Below, piece by piece: positions 24,768 to 32,233 of a stretch of 61,699 nt of DNA. The stretch is from Acidimicrobiaceae bacterium (lineage in GTDB: Bacteria; Actinomycetota; Acidimicrobiia; Acidimicrobiales; RAAP-2). Every line of letters begins with the position of its first letter. Position 1 is the first letter of the stretch. The DNA lies in the NCBI GenBank assembly GCA_003163875.1, contig PLRK01000028.1:61548-123246 (forward strand), read 5' to 3'. A program made the translations under genes and the position numbers. The notes beneath the pieces are model-generated. The model was given only the letters and a program-made list of their open reading frames with translations, was not told where the DNA came from and made no database searches.

Positions 24768-25759
24768 TGACGACCGAACACACGACGCAAACTGAACCTC
24801 GTCACCTGCGCCGAATTGGCATCATCTGGATAGTGGCGTCGATCATTGGCGACCTCCTCTACTGGTTCTTGGTGGGTCCTCATGTCCCGCCGGGGCGCAT
24901 GACCTCGTCGGCGACGTCAGATCAGTTGGACTTCAACATCCTCATGGAATTGGCACTGCCAGTTCTCTTTGGTATCTGGGTGTTCTTCGGGTATTGCTTT
25001 GTCACGTGGCGTTCAAAGCGCCGAGGTGTCGCAGAACCAACCGGAGGCGCGGCCGCGAGGTCGAATCTTCGCGCGCAAGTCTGGTGGATTGCGGTTTCAT
25101 CGATTCTGGTACTGTTCCTGGCCGGATTTGGGACCATTGAGCTTATTGCTGGCGATGGTTCCGGCGGTGGCGAAGGACCTAACCCGGTGTGGGAACCAAC
25201 GGGAGCTGTGCAAGCTGAGACCGCAGCCCTCACTTCATCGGCGTCATGGACGCCGGGAACAAATCATGTGCTCGTCGTCCAAGTCATTGCACAGCAATGG
25301 AAGTTCACGTACCGTTACCCTCAGTTTGGTGGGTTTGAATCGCCACAACTCGTCCTTCCGGACAACACCTCAATCGCGTTCAACGTCACATCATTGGATG
25401 TCATTCACAGTTTCTGGGCATATCAATTGGAAGTAAAGGCGGACGCGAACCCTCAGGAGAACAACGTCGCGTTCACGACGACGAACCAATTGGGCAACTT
25501 CACTGTGCGCTGTAGCGAACTCTGCGGGCTGTGGCATGGCGCGATGTACAACTACGGCAAAGTCGTCTCCACCTCGGCGTTCCAGAACTGGGCGACAACG
25601 ACAGAAAGTGCCAACGCTGCGAATACAAAAGACTTGGCGCCCTTTGCGTGGACCTATGTGCCAGACGCGAATGGCGCAGCGGGTGGGTACTACCCAGATG
25701 GCACGGTAACGCCCTACAGCCCGGTCGAGACATACGGCGCGAAGCAACCAGCTTCATGA
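24767..25759 (+). CDS. coxB: Cytochrome c oxidase subunit II
   Basis: A 330-residue protein with three predicted helices (about residues 17-36, 57-80 and 106-128); one more than the usual two. The CuA domain is intact: DVIHSFWAYQLEVK gives His214, and RCSELCGLWHGAMYNYG gives Cys249, Glu251, Cys253, His257 and Met260. QQWKFTYRYP carries the conserved Trp for electron entry. No haem c motif is fused at the C-terminus. It begins in a TAATG overlap with the cupredoxin gene. The C-terminal tail is long and hydrophilic. Confidence 0.93.
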   Translation: MTTEHTTQTEPRHLRRIGIIWIVASIIGDLLYWFLVGPHVPPGRMTSSATSDQLDFNILMELALPVLFGIWVFFGYCFVTWRSKRRGVAEPTGGAAARSNLRAQVWWIAVSSILVLFLAGFGTIELIAGDGSGGGEGPNPVWEPTGAVQAETAALTSSASWTPGTNHVLVVQVIAQQWKFTYRYPQFGGFESPQLVLPDNTSIAFNVTSLDVIHSFWAYQLEVKADANPQENNVAFTTTNQLGNFTVRCSELCGLWHGAMYNYGKVVSTSAFQNWATTTESANAANTKDLAPFAWTYVPDANGAAGGYYPDGTVTPYSPVETYGAKQPAS

Positions 25760-25824
25760 TGAGCCAGGGAAACAAGAGCAACCGCGTGAAGGTGATGAGG
25801 AAAGAAACGGAGATAGGGCGATGA
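25756..25824 (+). CDS. Possible 22-residue coupling ORF between coxB and coxA
   Basis: MMSQGNKSNRVKVMRKETEI plus two residues. It starts in an ATGA overlap with the coxB stop codon and ends in an ATGA overlap with the coxA start, so it exactly fills the 61-nt gap. The peptide is strongly basic. It may only let ribosomes read through from coxB to coxA; coxA also has its own ribosome binding site (GGAGATAGGG). Coding is uncertain. Confidence 0.3.
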   Translation: MMSQGNKSNRVKVMRKETEIGR

Positions 25825-27785
25825 CGATTAGCGCCGAACGACCGCTGAAGATTGCGCCTGAGGACGCGCTGTCACACGCGCACCCTCATCGGACCAGCTG
25901 GACCGAACGACCTGGATGGCTAAGCCAGCATCTAGGCACCGCCATCATCGGTGGGATTCTTGGCTACGTCTTCGGGCACTGGCTAGGTAATTACATCACC
26001 GGAGCGTATCCCTACAACGCAAACAGCGGACAGAACTCGTCTGCCGACGCACTGGCGCTGATTTTTGGCGTCGTTGGTTGGCTGCTCGGAATAGGAGCGT
26101 TCAATTACCCATTGGCCAAAATGATTGGCCGCGAACCAAAGCATGAAGTTCCCGTCGAAGGATGGACGAAGTATTTCCGCTACACCCTTGACCACAAAGT
26201 CGTAGGGAAGCAGTACATCGTTGGTGTGCTCCTGTTTCTGTTCACTGGCGGACTACTCGCCATGGCGATTCGCACAGAACTCTTGAACCCTACGACCCAC
26301 GTGTTCGGCCCCGGTACCTACATTGAGATCGTGAGCGAGCACGGCACGATCATGATGATGATGGCGACCTCCGTAATCATTGGTCCAATTGGCAACTACT
26401 TCGTTCCTCTCATGATTGGTTCGCGTCGAATGGCGTTTCCGCGCATAGAGGCATTTAGTTTTTGGATTTTCATAGCTGGGTACGCTGTCATCTTCTCGGC
26501 GCTGCCCTATGGTGGATTCCCCACCGGATGGACTGGCTACGCGCCATTGCAGACTCAAGCAGGTCCCGGAATGATTTCGTATTTGCTCGGTTTTGCGGTG
26601 ATTGGACTTGGAATGATGGCGGCTGGCTTCAACATCGCGGCGACCATCATCAATTACCGAGCGCCCGGTATGTCGTGGAGTCGCCTGCCAATTTTTGTGT
26701 GGGCAGTACTCGCAACAGCGGCGCTGCTGACGCTCGCAACACCAACGTTGTTTGCCGCTGGATTGTTCGGTGTTCTTGATAAGACGGTGCAAACGGCGTT
26801 TTACGTCACGGAACACGGGGGAAGTTCGTACCTGTGGCAAAACCTCTTTTGGTTCTTTGGCCACCCCGAGGTGTACATAATGGCGCTTCCAGGGTTTGGT
26901 GTCGTCGCGGAAATTATGCCGGTGTTCACGAGAAAACCCTTGTTCGCCTACAAGATCGCGGCGGCCGGCATGATTGGCGTCGCGCTCTTGTCGTTCTTCG
27001 TTTGGCAGCACCACCTGTTCCAAAGCGGTATCAACCCGGACATGCGTCCGCTGTTCATGTTGACGACCGAGTTGATCTCGCTCCCGACTGGTTTTATTTT
27101 CCTCGTAGGCATGGGCACGCTCTATAGAGCGAAGATCCGATTTGAAGTACCGATGTTGTTCGCATTGGCCGTGTTCTTCAACTTCCTTATTGGTGGCGTC
27201 ACTGGGGTGTTCCTTTCGGACGTCCCTGTGAACGTGACGGTGCACGGCGGATTCTTCGTTCTCTCACACTTCCATTACACAATCATGGGAGGGTTGCTCT
27301 TTGCCTTTATGGCTGGCCTGTACTACTGGCTTCCAAAGATGACGGGCAAGATGATGAATAAGAAACTCGGCCTTTGGCATTTTTGGACGATGTTTATTTT
27401 CTTCAACTTGACGTTCTTTCCAATGTTCATCATTGGTCTGCTCGGCCAACCTCGCCGCGTCTTCACGTACGCGAAGAACCTTCAGACCTTGAACGATTTC
27501 TCGTCGATCAGTGCATTTCTTCTCGGGTTTTCATTTTTGATTTTCTTCGCGAACTTGATGTGGTCGATGTACATCAAGCCAACTCCAGCGCCTGCGAACC
27601 CGTGGGATTCACTCGGACTCGAATGGCAGACGGCGAACCCGGTTCCGCTCTATAACTTTGAACGAATTCCGGTCATTATGACCGACCCCTATCACTACAG
27701 CGAAGAGGGAGCGCCATCCGTGGCTGACCTCGGCGTCGGTGTCAAAAGTCCAGTCAGCTCCGGCGCGAAACCGGCGAAGTCGTAA
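25821..27785 (+). CDS. coxA: Haem-copper oxidase subunit I with N-terminal extension and atypical proton-channel residues
   Basis: A 654-residue subunit I. The core starts at LDHKVVGKQYIVG (residue 123). The metal ligands are all present: low-spin haem His174 (SEHGTIMMM) and His485, CuB His348 with the Tyr352 cross-link partner (GHPEVY), His397/398 (WQHH), and haem a3 His483 (SHFHY). Glu350 of GHPEVY is kept. The usual D-channel Asp and Asn positions read Arg203 and Glu210 (SRRMAFPRIEAFSFW), and the K-channel Lys reads Ile426 (LPTGFIF). Residues 34-100 add two helices before the core. These alignments are by eye. It catalyses O2 reduction to water; how protons enter is open. Confidence 0.9.
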   Translation: MTISAERPLKIAPEDALSHAHPHRTSWTERPGWLSQHLGTAIIGGILGYVFGHWLGNYITGAYPYNANSGQNSSADALALIFGVVGWLLGIGAFNYPLAKMIGREPKHEVPVEGWTKYFRYTLDHKVVGKQYIVGVLLFLFTGGLLAMAIRTELLNPTTHVFGPGTYIEIVSEHGTIMMMMATSVIIGPIGNYFVPLMIGSRRMAFPRIEAFSFWIFIAGYAVIFSALPYGGFPTGWTGYAPLQTQAGPGMISYLLGFAVIGLGMMAAGFNIAATIINYRAPGMSWSRLPIFVWAVLATAALLTLATPTLFAAGLFGVLDKTVQTAFYVTEHGGSSYLWQNLFWFFGHPEVYIMALPGFGVVAEIMPVFTRKPLFAYKIAAAGMIGVALLSFFVWQHHLFQSGINPDMRPLFMLTTELISLPTGFIFLVGMGTLYRAKIRFEVPMLFALAVFFNFLIGGVTGVFLSDVPVNVTVHGGFFVLSHFHYTIMGGLLFAFMAGLYYWLPKMTGKMMNKKLGLWHFWTMFIFFNLTFFPMFIIGLLGQPRRVFTYAKNLQTLNDFSSISAFLLGFSFLIFFANLMWSMYIKPTPAPANPWDSLGLEWQTANPVPLYNFERIPVIMTDPYHYSEEGAPSVADLGVGVKSPVSSGAKPAKS

Positions 27786-27799
27786 GCGGGGAATTGAGA

Positions 27800-28456
27800 A
27801 TGTCAGATACTTCGAAGAATTCACAAGAGATTACTGAGACGCCAGAGGAGATTGAGTACGAACTGCGAGGTCAGATTGGTTCAATCTGGTCGGGGGGCAG
27901 GCTGTTCATTGGGATGTACGCGTTTCTTTTGGCTTCCCTCGCGTTCGCGTACTTCTATCTGCGTGCCGCGAATAATGGGTTGCTATGGCGCCCACATAAC
28001 GTCACCGCGCCTACGGCATATGGATGGACGATCTATTCACTGTGCTTGCTGACTGCGCTACTCGCCATCTTCGGCGAGCGTCGTCTTCGAAGAGGCAGCG
28101 TTGCCGACTGGCAGGTGGCGGGTTGGATTGGTGTTGCGTGTGGACTTGGCGCATTGGGCGCACAGATTTGGGAGTTCACTGCAGTGCCGTTCTACCCAGG
28201 CTCAAGTGGTTACGCATCGACATTCATTGGATGGTCGGTCATCAACATTGGGACAATTGTGGTGGGTACATACTGGCTCGAAACTTCTTTGGCCCGGTCG
28301 TTGCGGATGCAGCGGGAGTCAACCAGCCCTAAGCCAGAATTGGCGATGGACGCCTCTGCCCGGCTGTTTCGTGCCAACGTGTCCTCCATGACCTACTTCT
28401 GGGGCTTTGTCGCCATTTCGGGCGCACTCTTCCTCGCGATGTTCTACCTGCTGTAG
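27800..28456 (+). CDS. coxC: Cytochrome c oxidase subunit III
   Basis: A 218-residue membrane protein with five helices. SGGRLFIGMYAFLLASLAFAYFYLRA is the first core helix of subunit III, and GAQIWEFTAVPFYPGSSGYASTFIG is the conserved Glu-bearing helix and loop. FWGFVAISGALFLAMFYLL ends the protein, as in short actinobacterial subunit III. ATG 27800 is preferred over TTG 27794. It follows coxA by 14 nt. Confidence 0.88.
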   Translation: MSDTSKNSQEITETPEEIEYELRGQIGSIWSGGRLFIGMYAFLLASLAFAYFYLRAANNGLLWRPHNVTAPTAYGWTIYSLCLLTALLAIFGERRLRRGSVADWQVAGWIGVACGLGALGAQIWEFTAVPFYPGSSGYASTFIGWSVINIGTIVVGTYWLETSLARSLRMQRESTSPKPELAMDASARLFRANVSSMTYFWGFVAISGALFLAMFYLL

Positions 28457-28530
28457 ATGGGTGTTGTGCTAACTAGGATTCGTAGTCGTAGGAAAATCTT
28501 GAAGTTCAAGGGAAACGGTGCGAGGTGATG

Positions 28531-28644
28531 ATGCAAGCTGTAGATACGTTCATTGGATCGCAGGTGCTGACTACGGCTATTCCTTTAGGAGTGTTCTTCG
28601 CAGTCGTGCTGTGGGTCTTCTTCCAGCGCAAATCAGCCGAGTGA
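28531..28644 (+). CDS. 37-residue single-helix membrane protein coupled to ctaG
   Basis: MQAVDTFIGSQVLTTAIPLG, then VFFAVVLWVFFQRKSAE. It has one strong hydrophobic helix (about residues 14-31), a short N-terminal segment and a basic QRK end. GAGG lies 5 nt before ATG 28531. The TGA overlaps the ctaG GTG (GTGA), which argues that it is translated. Size and topology recall CcoQ or actinobacterial subunit IV-like peptides. I infer an assembly or stabilising subunit of the oxidase; there is no sequence match I can cite. Confidence 0.62.
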   Translation: MQAVDTFIGSQVLTTAIPLGVFFAVVLWVFFQRKSAE

Positions 28645-29465
28645 CGCAAAACGCACCACTCGCAGTCGCAGCAGATCCGAAGAGAAGCTTTAGAAATGTC
28701 CTCGCCGTGCTTGGCCTCGCGCTGTGGCTCCTGTGCTATGTGCCACCGCTCTGGGGATGGTCTGAGCGATTTGAATACGTTCAAGCGCTCCAGTTTTTAT
28801 CGTTCGCGGTGCTAGTACCAGCACTACTTGCGACGGGCGCGCCATGGCACTTGCTCGGACTCGCGTCTTCGCGGGCGTCGCTCAAGGTTGATGAAGATGG
28901 CCATGTCCTTACTCAGAGGCGATTGCGACCATTTGAGCGCCACGCAATCACAAGAACGAGACAAGAAAGCAATCGCCGTGTAGCAGTTTTGATGACGTCG
29001 TTTCTTGCGCTGCTGATCTTTTGGCGAGTGGCGCCGGTCGTGGACTTTGAGGTTCGTCACGGTTTCGTGGTTCTCATCGAATCGTGGAGTTTGGTCGGTA
29101 GTGGTCTTGCACTGTGGTTGGATCTCGTCAATTCCCCGCCACTTTCTCCTGGCACGACCCGTCCCTATCGGATTGGTATGGCCACAATCTCGATGTGGGC
29201 CGTATGGATCCTTGCCTACCTCGATGCGATGTCGCACTCGTCGTGGTACAACGTGTTCCACCACATTGCGGGACACGGAATTTCTCAATCGGCGGACCAG
29301 CAATTTACGGCCGCCGCCATGTGGCTTTTTTCGGCCGGAGCTTTCCTACCGGTCATATTCTGGAACCTGATTCATTGGCTCCAATCAGAGGAAAATCCGT
29401 CCGACGAACTACAGCGAATGGTGCGCCGAGAAAAGACCTACGGACCCTACGGGGAACTTCCCTAG
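28641..29465 (+). CDS. ctaG: Cytochrome c oxidase assembly protein, Caa3_CtaG family
   Basis: A 274-residue membrane protein with about seven helices. The Caa3_CtaG pattern is visible: PPLWGWSERFEYVQALQFLSF, ATGAPWHLLG, a His/Asp-bearing helix (WILAYLDAMSHSSWYNVFHH, then AGHGIS) and a last helix with FLPVIFWNLIHWLQSEE. The family inserts copper or helps assemble caa3/aa3 oxidases in bacteria without the mitochondrial Cox11-like CtaG. GTG 28641 lies in GTGA with the small upstream gene; the longer frame from 28518 is a shadow of that gene. It converges with the SCO pair on the other strand. Confidence 0.82.
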   Translation: MTQNAPLAVAADPKRSFRNVLAVLGLALWLLCYVPPLWGWSERFEYVQALQFLSFAVLVPALLATGAPWHLLGLASSRASLKVDEDGHVLTQRRLRPFERHAITRTRQESNRRVAVLMTSFLALLIFWRVAPVVDFEVRHGFVVLIESWSLVGSGLALWLDLVNSPPLSPGTTRPYRIGMATISMWAVWILAYLDAMSHSSWYNVFHHIAGHGISQSADQQFTAAAMWLFSAGAFLPVIFWNLIHWLQSEENPSDELQRMVRREKTYGPYGELP

Positions 29466-29487
29466 GAGTGGGGACGGTGCCGTCCTC

Positions 29488-30162
29488 TTACGTCCCAGTG
29501 AGGTGCGGCAACTTCGGGAGAATTGGATTCTTGAGTTTGCCAACAATGCGGCTCGCTTCGGTCAGGTCGTGAAAGGCAGCCGCCCGATCTTTTGAGAGTT
29601 GCGCTTCTTGCTTGGTGAGATTGTCGATCAAGGACAGTTTTCCTGGATTCTGAAACAAATTCTGAATGTCTTCGATCGCGGCGAGAGCATCAGAGGTAAC
29701 CCACGAAACGATCACGCTCAGCATTTGATCGATGTGTTTGCCCGCTCTTGTGTCGATCACCTCGATATTGTTCGTCAGGTCATACACGGCACCACTCGCG
29801 AACGAACACGCCGTCTGGTCGCCAACCAGAAGTCCTGGTACTTGCGAGCGGTCTGAAGGAGTCAACTTTCCCGCCAGACTCATGTTGTAAAAACTGAAAC
29901 TCTCTTTGATCGAGTACACGCACGGATCAATATCGGCGTTGATCTGGCCTATTGTGTCATTCTGCGCCGTCAGGTCTTGTGACCTGGAAATGTGGTTTGG
30001 CAGATCCGTGATCACCGAGACCGCCACAACGACGACGATCGCGATTGTAATTAGGAACCACGGCCGCTTGTAAAAGGCGACCTTGAAATTTGCCAGCGAC
30101 GATGCTGACATGGTCGCTGGCTCAAATACCGAAGATTCAAACGGCGGTATGTCGTCGGTCAC
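29488..30162 (-). CDS. Membrane-anchored protein of unknown function, coupled to SCO
   Basis: A 224-residue protein with a cytoplasmic N-terminus (about 32 residues), one helix (FLITIAIVVVVAVSVITDL) and an exported, mostly helical domain that ends in an Lys/Ala-rich coiled-coil-like segment (KQEAQLSKDRAAAFHDLTEASRI). Two cysteines in the exported part (IDPCVYSI and TACSFASG) could form a disulfide or bind copper. I recognise no family. It begins in a GTGA overlap with the SCO gene, so a role in oxidase copper delivery is plausible (inference). Confidence 0.68.
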   Translation of the reverse strand: MTDDIPPFESSVFEPATMSASSLANFKVAFYKRPWFLITIAIVVVVAVSVITDLPNHISRSQDLTAQNDTIGQINADIDPCVYSIKESFSFYNMSLAGKLTPSDRSQVPGLLVGDQTACSFASGAVYDLTNNIEVIDTRAGKHIDQMLSVIVSWVTSDALAAIEDIQNLFQNPGKLSLIDNLTKQEAQLSKDRAAAFHDLTEASRIVGKLKNPILPKLPHLTGT

Positions 30163-31028
30163 TCGACAAGACTAATCGCGGTTTCTGCGATGCCTTTCGC
30201 GTAACGCGCGATGTACGTCGCGCTCAGTGAAAATACATTCTTGTTCGAAACCTTGGCGAAAGGTGTCGCGAGAGCCTCAAGTCGATGTTTTGCTCCGATG
30301 AAATAAATTTCGTTGTTGTGTGAAACCTCACTCGGCGCGGAGCCGACTTTGATTCGAATGCCGTACTTGACCCACACACTGTTGAGGCGATGGAGACTGC
30401 CGGTAAGGAATACGACGTTTGGAGTTCCCTCTAGATGCGGCAGTTCGAGGGCGAGAGGGTGAGGATTGACGGCGATATTTCGAGGATCCGTGTTGACAAT
30501 GGCAAAGACAATCGAGCGGGCGTTCGAACCCAGTTGAGCGCGCGCTTCCTTCATCTCGGCGCCGAGGACTGGGCAGATGTCATTGCAGGTTGTGTTCTCG
30601 AAGAACAAGACAACGACCTTGTGGCCGACTCTTGAGAGATTCCACTTCCGATCGTTTTGTGTGACGAGTGTGAAAGACGGTGCAACAGCGTTGCTAATCT
30701 CCTTGAGTCCGATGAATGAATCTTCGGTCATTTCATTGACACTTCGTACCGGAGCGAGATTGGCGTTCGAAGGTAGAAATTTCGTCGTCGTCGCACTCGT
30801 CACCCCAAAATTTCCGAAGTAATGTTCTCCCGCTTCGCCCCCGAGACCAAGGACCGCGAAGATCACGAGTAACCATGCCACGGCTTTTGGAGGTATTGAG
30901 GATTTCCCTCCTCGTCGTCGGGCGTTGCGGTCAATGGGCGCGCTGGAGCGGAACATTGCCGCGCGCTCTTCCTCGCTTAATCGCGGCAATGAGTTTGGTG
31001 CAACGTCGGTTCCGTCGTCCATCGTCAA
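30159..31028 (-). CDS. SCO1/SenC-family copper chaperone
   Basis: A 289-residue membrane-anchored thioredoxin-fold protein. A helix near residues 47-65 (AVAWLLVIFAVLGLGG) follows a hydrophilic N-terminus. FFENTTCNDICPVLGAEM holds the CxxxCP copper motif, and SHNNEIYFIG supplies the conserved His. SCO proteins load the CuA site of subunit II; coxB with an intact CuA lies 5 kb away on the other strand. GAGGGG lies 5 nt before TTG 31028 and 11 nt before ATG 31022, so either start is possible. A TAGAAT box (31051-31056, minus strand) precedes it. Confidence 0.82.
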   Translation of the reverse strand: MTMDDGTDVAPNSLPRLSEEERAAMFRSSAPIDRNARRRGGKSSIPPKAVAWLLVIFAVLGLGGEAGEHYFGNFGVTSATTTKFLPSNANLAPVRSVNEMTEDSFIGLKEISNAVAPSFTLVTQNDRKWNLSRVGHKVVVLFFENTTCNDICPVLGAEMKEARAQLGSNARSIVFAIVNTDPRNIAVNPHPLALELPHLEGTPNVVFLTGSLHRLNSVWVKYGIRIKVGSAPSEVSHNNEIYFIGAKHRLEALATPFAKVSNKNVFSLSATYIARYAKGIAETAISLVE

Positions 31029-31050
31029 TTCGTCCCCTCGACGTCACTCG

Positions 31051-31056
31051 ATTCTA
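31051..31056 (-). promoter_or_regulatory. -10 box (TAGAAT) for the SCO gene pair
   Basis: Minus-strand TAGAAT about 23 nt before the start, leaving a short leader that contains the GAGGGG ribosome binding site. Confidence 0.45.
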
Positions 31057-31137
31057 CCGAGCGGACCGGCGAAATTGAAACGCTGAGTGCCCACTTACGA
31101 GGTGGCGTAGTTTTGAGTCGCGAGGAAGGGGCGGCGG

Positions 31138-31143
31138 TAGGGT
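31138..31143 (+). promoter_or_regulatory. Leaderless -10 box (TAGGGT) for the 133-aa membrane protein
   Basis: TAGGGT, then AGCCGA, then ATG 31150. Confidence 0.5.
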
Positions 31144-31149
31144 AGCCGA

Positions 31150-31551
31150 ATGGAGCGTTTCGACACGACGCAACGCGACGACTCGGCAAAGATACCTGTA
31201 CGCCGCCTCACTGGTAAAGATGCGTTTCGAGCGCACCTGACACTTGTTGGCGGATTGGCGCTATGCACGTTGGCATTCTGGTTTGAACTTGGGCGCGCGG
31301 AAGGCGGCAACGAACTTAGCTGGGCCTACGTGTTCGAGTGGCCGTTGCTTGGCGTCTTCGGATTGTACATGTGGTGGAACGTACTCGATCCACAGCGCCA
31401 AGAACGCGTCAAGGCAAGGAAGAAGACCAAAGAGTTGGCGCCAGAGTTCCACGGGATGTTGAGCGCGTGGGAAGACCATCAGCGCGAACTGCTAGCAAAA
31501 CAAAATGGGCTCGACCCAGACACTCAAGAGGAGTCCGACTCTCCGACGTGA
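31150..31551 (+). CDS. Small two-helix membrane protein, function unknown
   Basis: A 133-residue protein. A basic N-terminus is followed by helix 1 (LTLVGGLALCTLAFWFELG), a short outside loop, and helix 2 (YVFEWPLLGVFGLYMWWNVL), then a charged tail (DPQRQERVKARKKTKEL). Both ends should be cytoplasmic. Similar small proteins are common in actinobacteria, but I know no function. It has its own leaderless promoter and lies between the oxidase assembly genes and the pyr operon. Confidence 0.7.
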   Translation: MERFDTTQRDDSAKIPVRRLTGKDAFRAHLTLVGGLALCTLAFWFELGRAEGGNELSWAYVFEWPLLGVFGLYMWWNVLDPQRQERVKARKKTKELAPEFHGMLSAWEDHQRELLAKQNGLDPDTQEESDSPT

Positions 31552-31603
31552 CGCCAGGTACGGCGATGGAACTTCCGGTGGCCACATCGTTGCGCGTCTC
31601 TGC

Positions 31604-31609
31604 TATTCT
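31604..31609 (+). promoter_or_regulatory. -10 box (TATTCT) for the pyr operon
   Basis: TATTCT lies about 55 nt before the pyrR start. Initiation near 31616 would put the PyrR-binding loop in a short leader. Confidence 0.5.
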
Positions 31610-31622
31610 TGGCACTCGATAG

Positions 31623-31655
31623 TCGTGAAGCGAATCCCGTGAGGTTCGTACGACG
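31623..31655 (+). promoter_or_regulatory. PyrR-binding stem-loop overlapping the pyrR ribosome binding site
   Basis: AATCCCGTGAGGTT (31634-31647) matches the PyrR loop consensus ARUCCNGNGAGGYU at every position. An inner stem GCG/CGT and a lower stem GTCGT (31623-31627)/ACGAC (31651-31655), separated by a purine bulge GAA, complete the known fold. The ribosome binding site GGGGGA begins at the 3' edge and ATG 31664 follows. PyrR with UMP or UTP would therefore block translation, as described for mycobacterial PyrR, rather than act by a terminator; none is visible. Confidence 0.85.
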
Positions 31656-31663
31656 GGGGACAC

Positions 31664-32233
31664 ATGAGTTTTGAGTATGAACGCCAGACGCCGTCGCGCG
31701 ATCTGGCCTTTCTCGCGAAAAGCCAGCTTTTGAGCGCCGACGACGTTGAACGTGCATTGAAGAGGATGGCTCACGAGATTGTCGAGCGCAATCACGCTCC
31801 AGAGGAACTGACCGTCATTGGGATGCAGACCGGCGGGGTCGGATTCGCAACCCGAATGCACGAACTTCTGTGCGACATCACGTCGACGCGGCCATCACTT
31901 GGCTTGCTCGATGTGTCGTTCTATCGAGATGACCTCAATGTCAATCCAGCGCCGAGGTCCTCGACGACGTCGATCGACGAGGACTTGACCAATCGGACCG
32001 TCATATTGGTTGATGATGTTTTGTTCACGGGTCGAACCATTCGAGCTGCATTGAACGCGTTATCGGATTGGGGACGGCCTCGCTCGGTCCAACTCGCCGT
32101 GATGGTGGACCGTGGACACCGCGAATTACCCATTCGCCCCGATTTTGTTGGGAAGAATCTGCCATCGGCACTTGACGAATCGATCCTTGCGACCCTTGAT
32201 GGTGTATGGATTGGCACGAAAGGGGCAATGTGA
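31664..32233 (+). CDS. pyrR: Bifunctional pyr operon regulator / uracil phosphoribosyltransferase PyrR
   Basis: A 189-residue type I PRTase-fold RNA-binding regulator. The PRPP loop is TVILVDDVLFTGRTIRAAL, IGMQTGGVGFATRMHE holds the PPi loop, and LLDVSFYRDDL and MVDRGHRELPIRPDFVGKNLP are PyrR signatures distinguishing it from simple Upp. It senses UMP/UTP and binds the loop described just upstream. ATG 31664 follows GGGGGA. The stop overlaps the pyrB GTG (GTGA). Confidence 0.96.
   Translation: MSFEYERQTPSRDLAFLAKSQLLSADDVERALKRMAHEIVERNHAPEELTVIGMQTGGVGFATRMHELLCDITSTRPSLGLLDVSFYRDDLNVNPAPRSSTTSIDEDLTNRTVILVDDVLFTGRTIRAALNALSDWGRPRSVQLAVMVDRGHRELPIRPDFVGKNLPSALDESILATLDGVWIGTKGAM

Noticed and set aside
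26253..27245. 330-residue minus-strand ORF opposite coxA
   Set aside because: Its composition (His, Arg, Glu-rich, no hydrophobic core or motif) is that of an antisense shadow of a membrane-protein gene.
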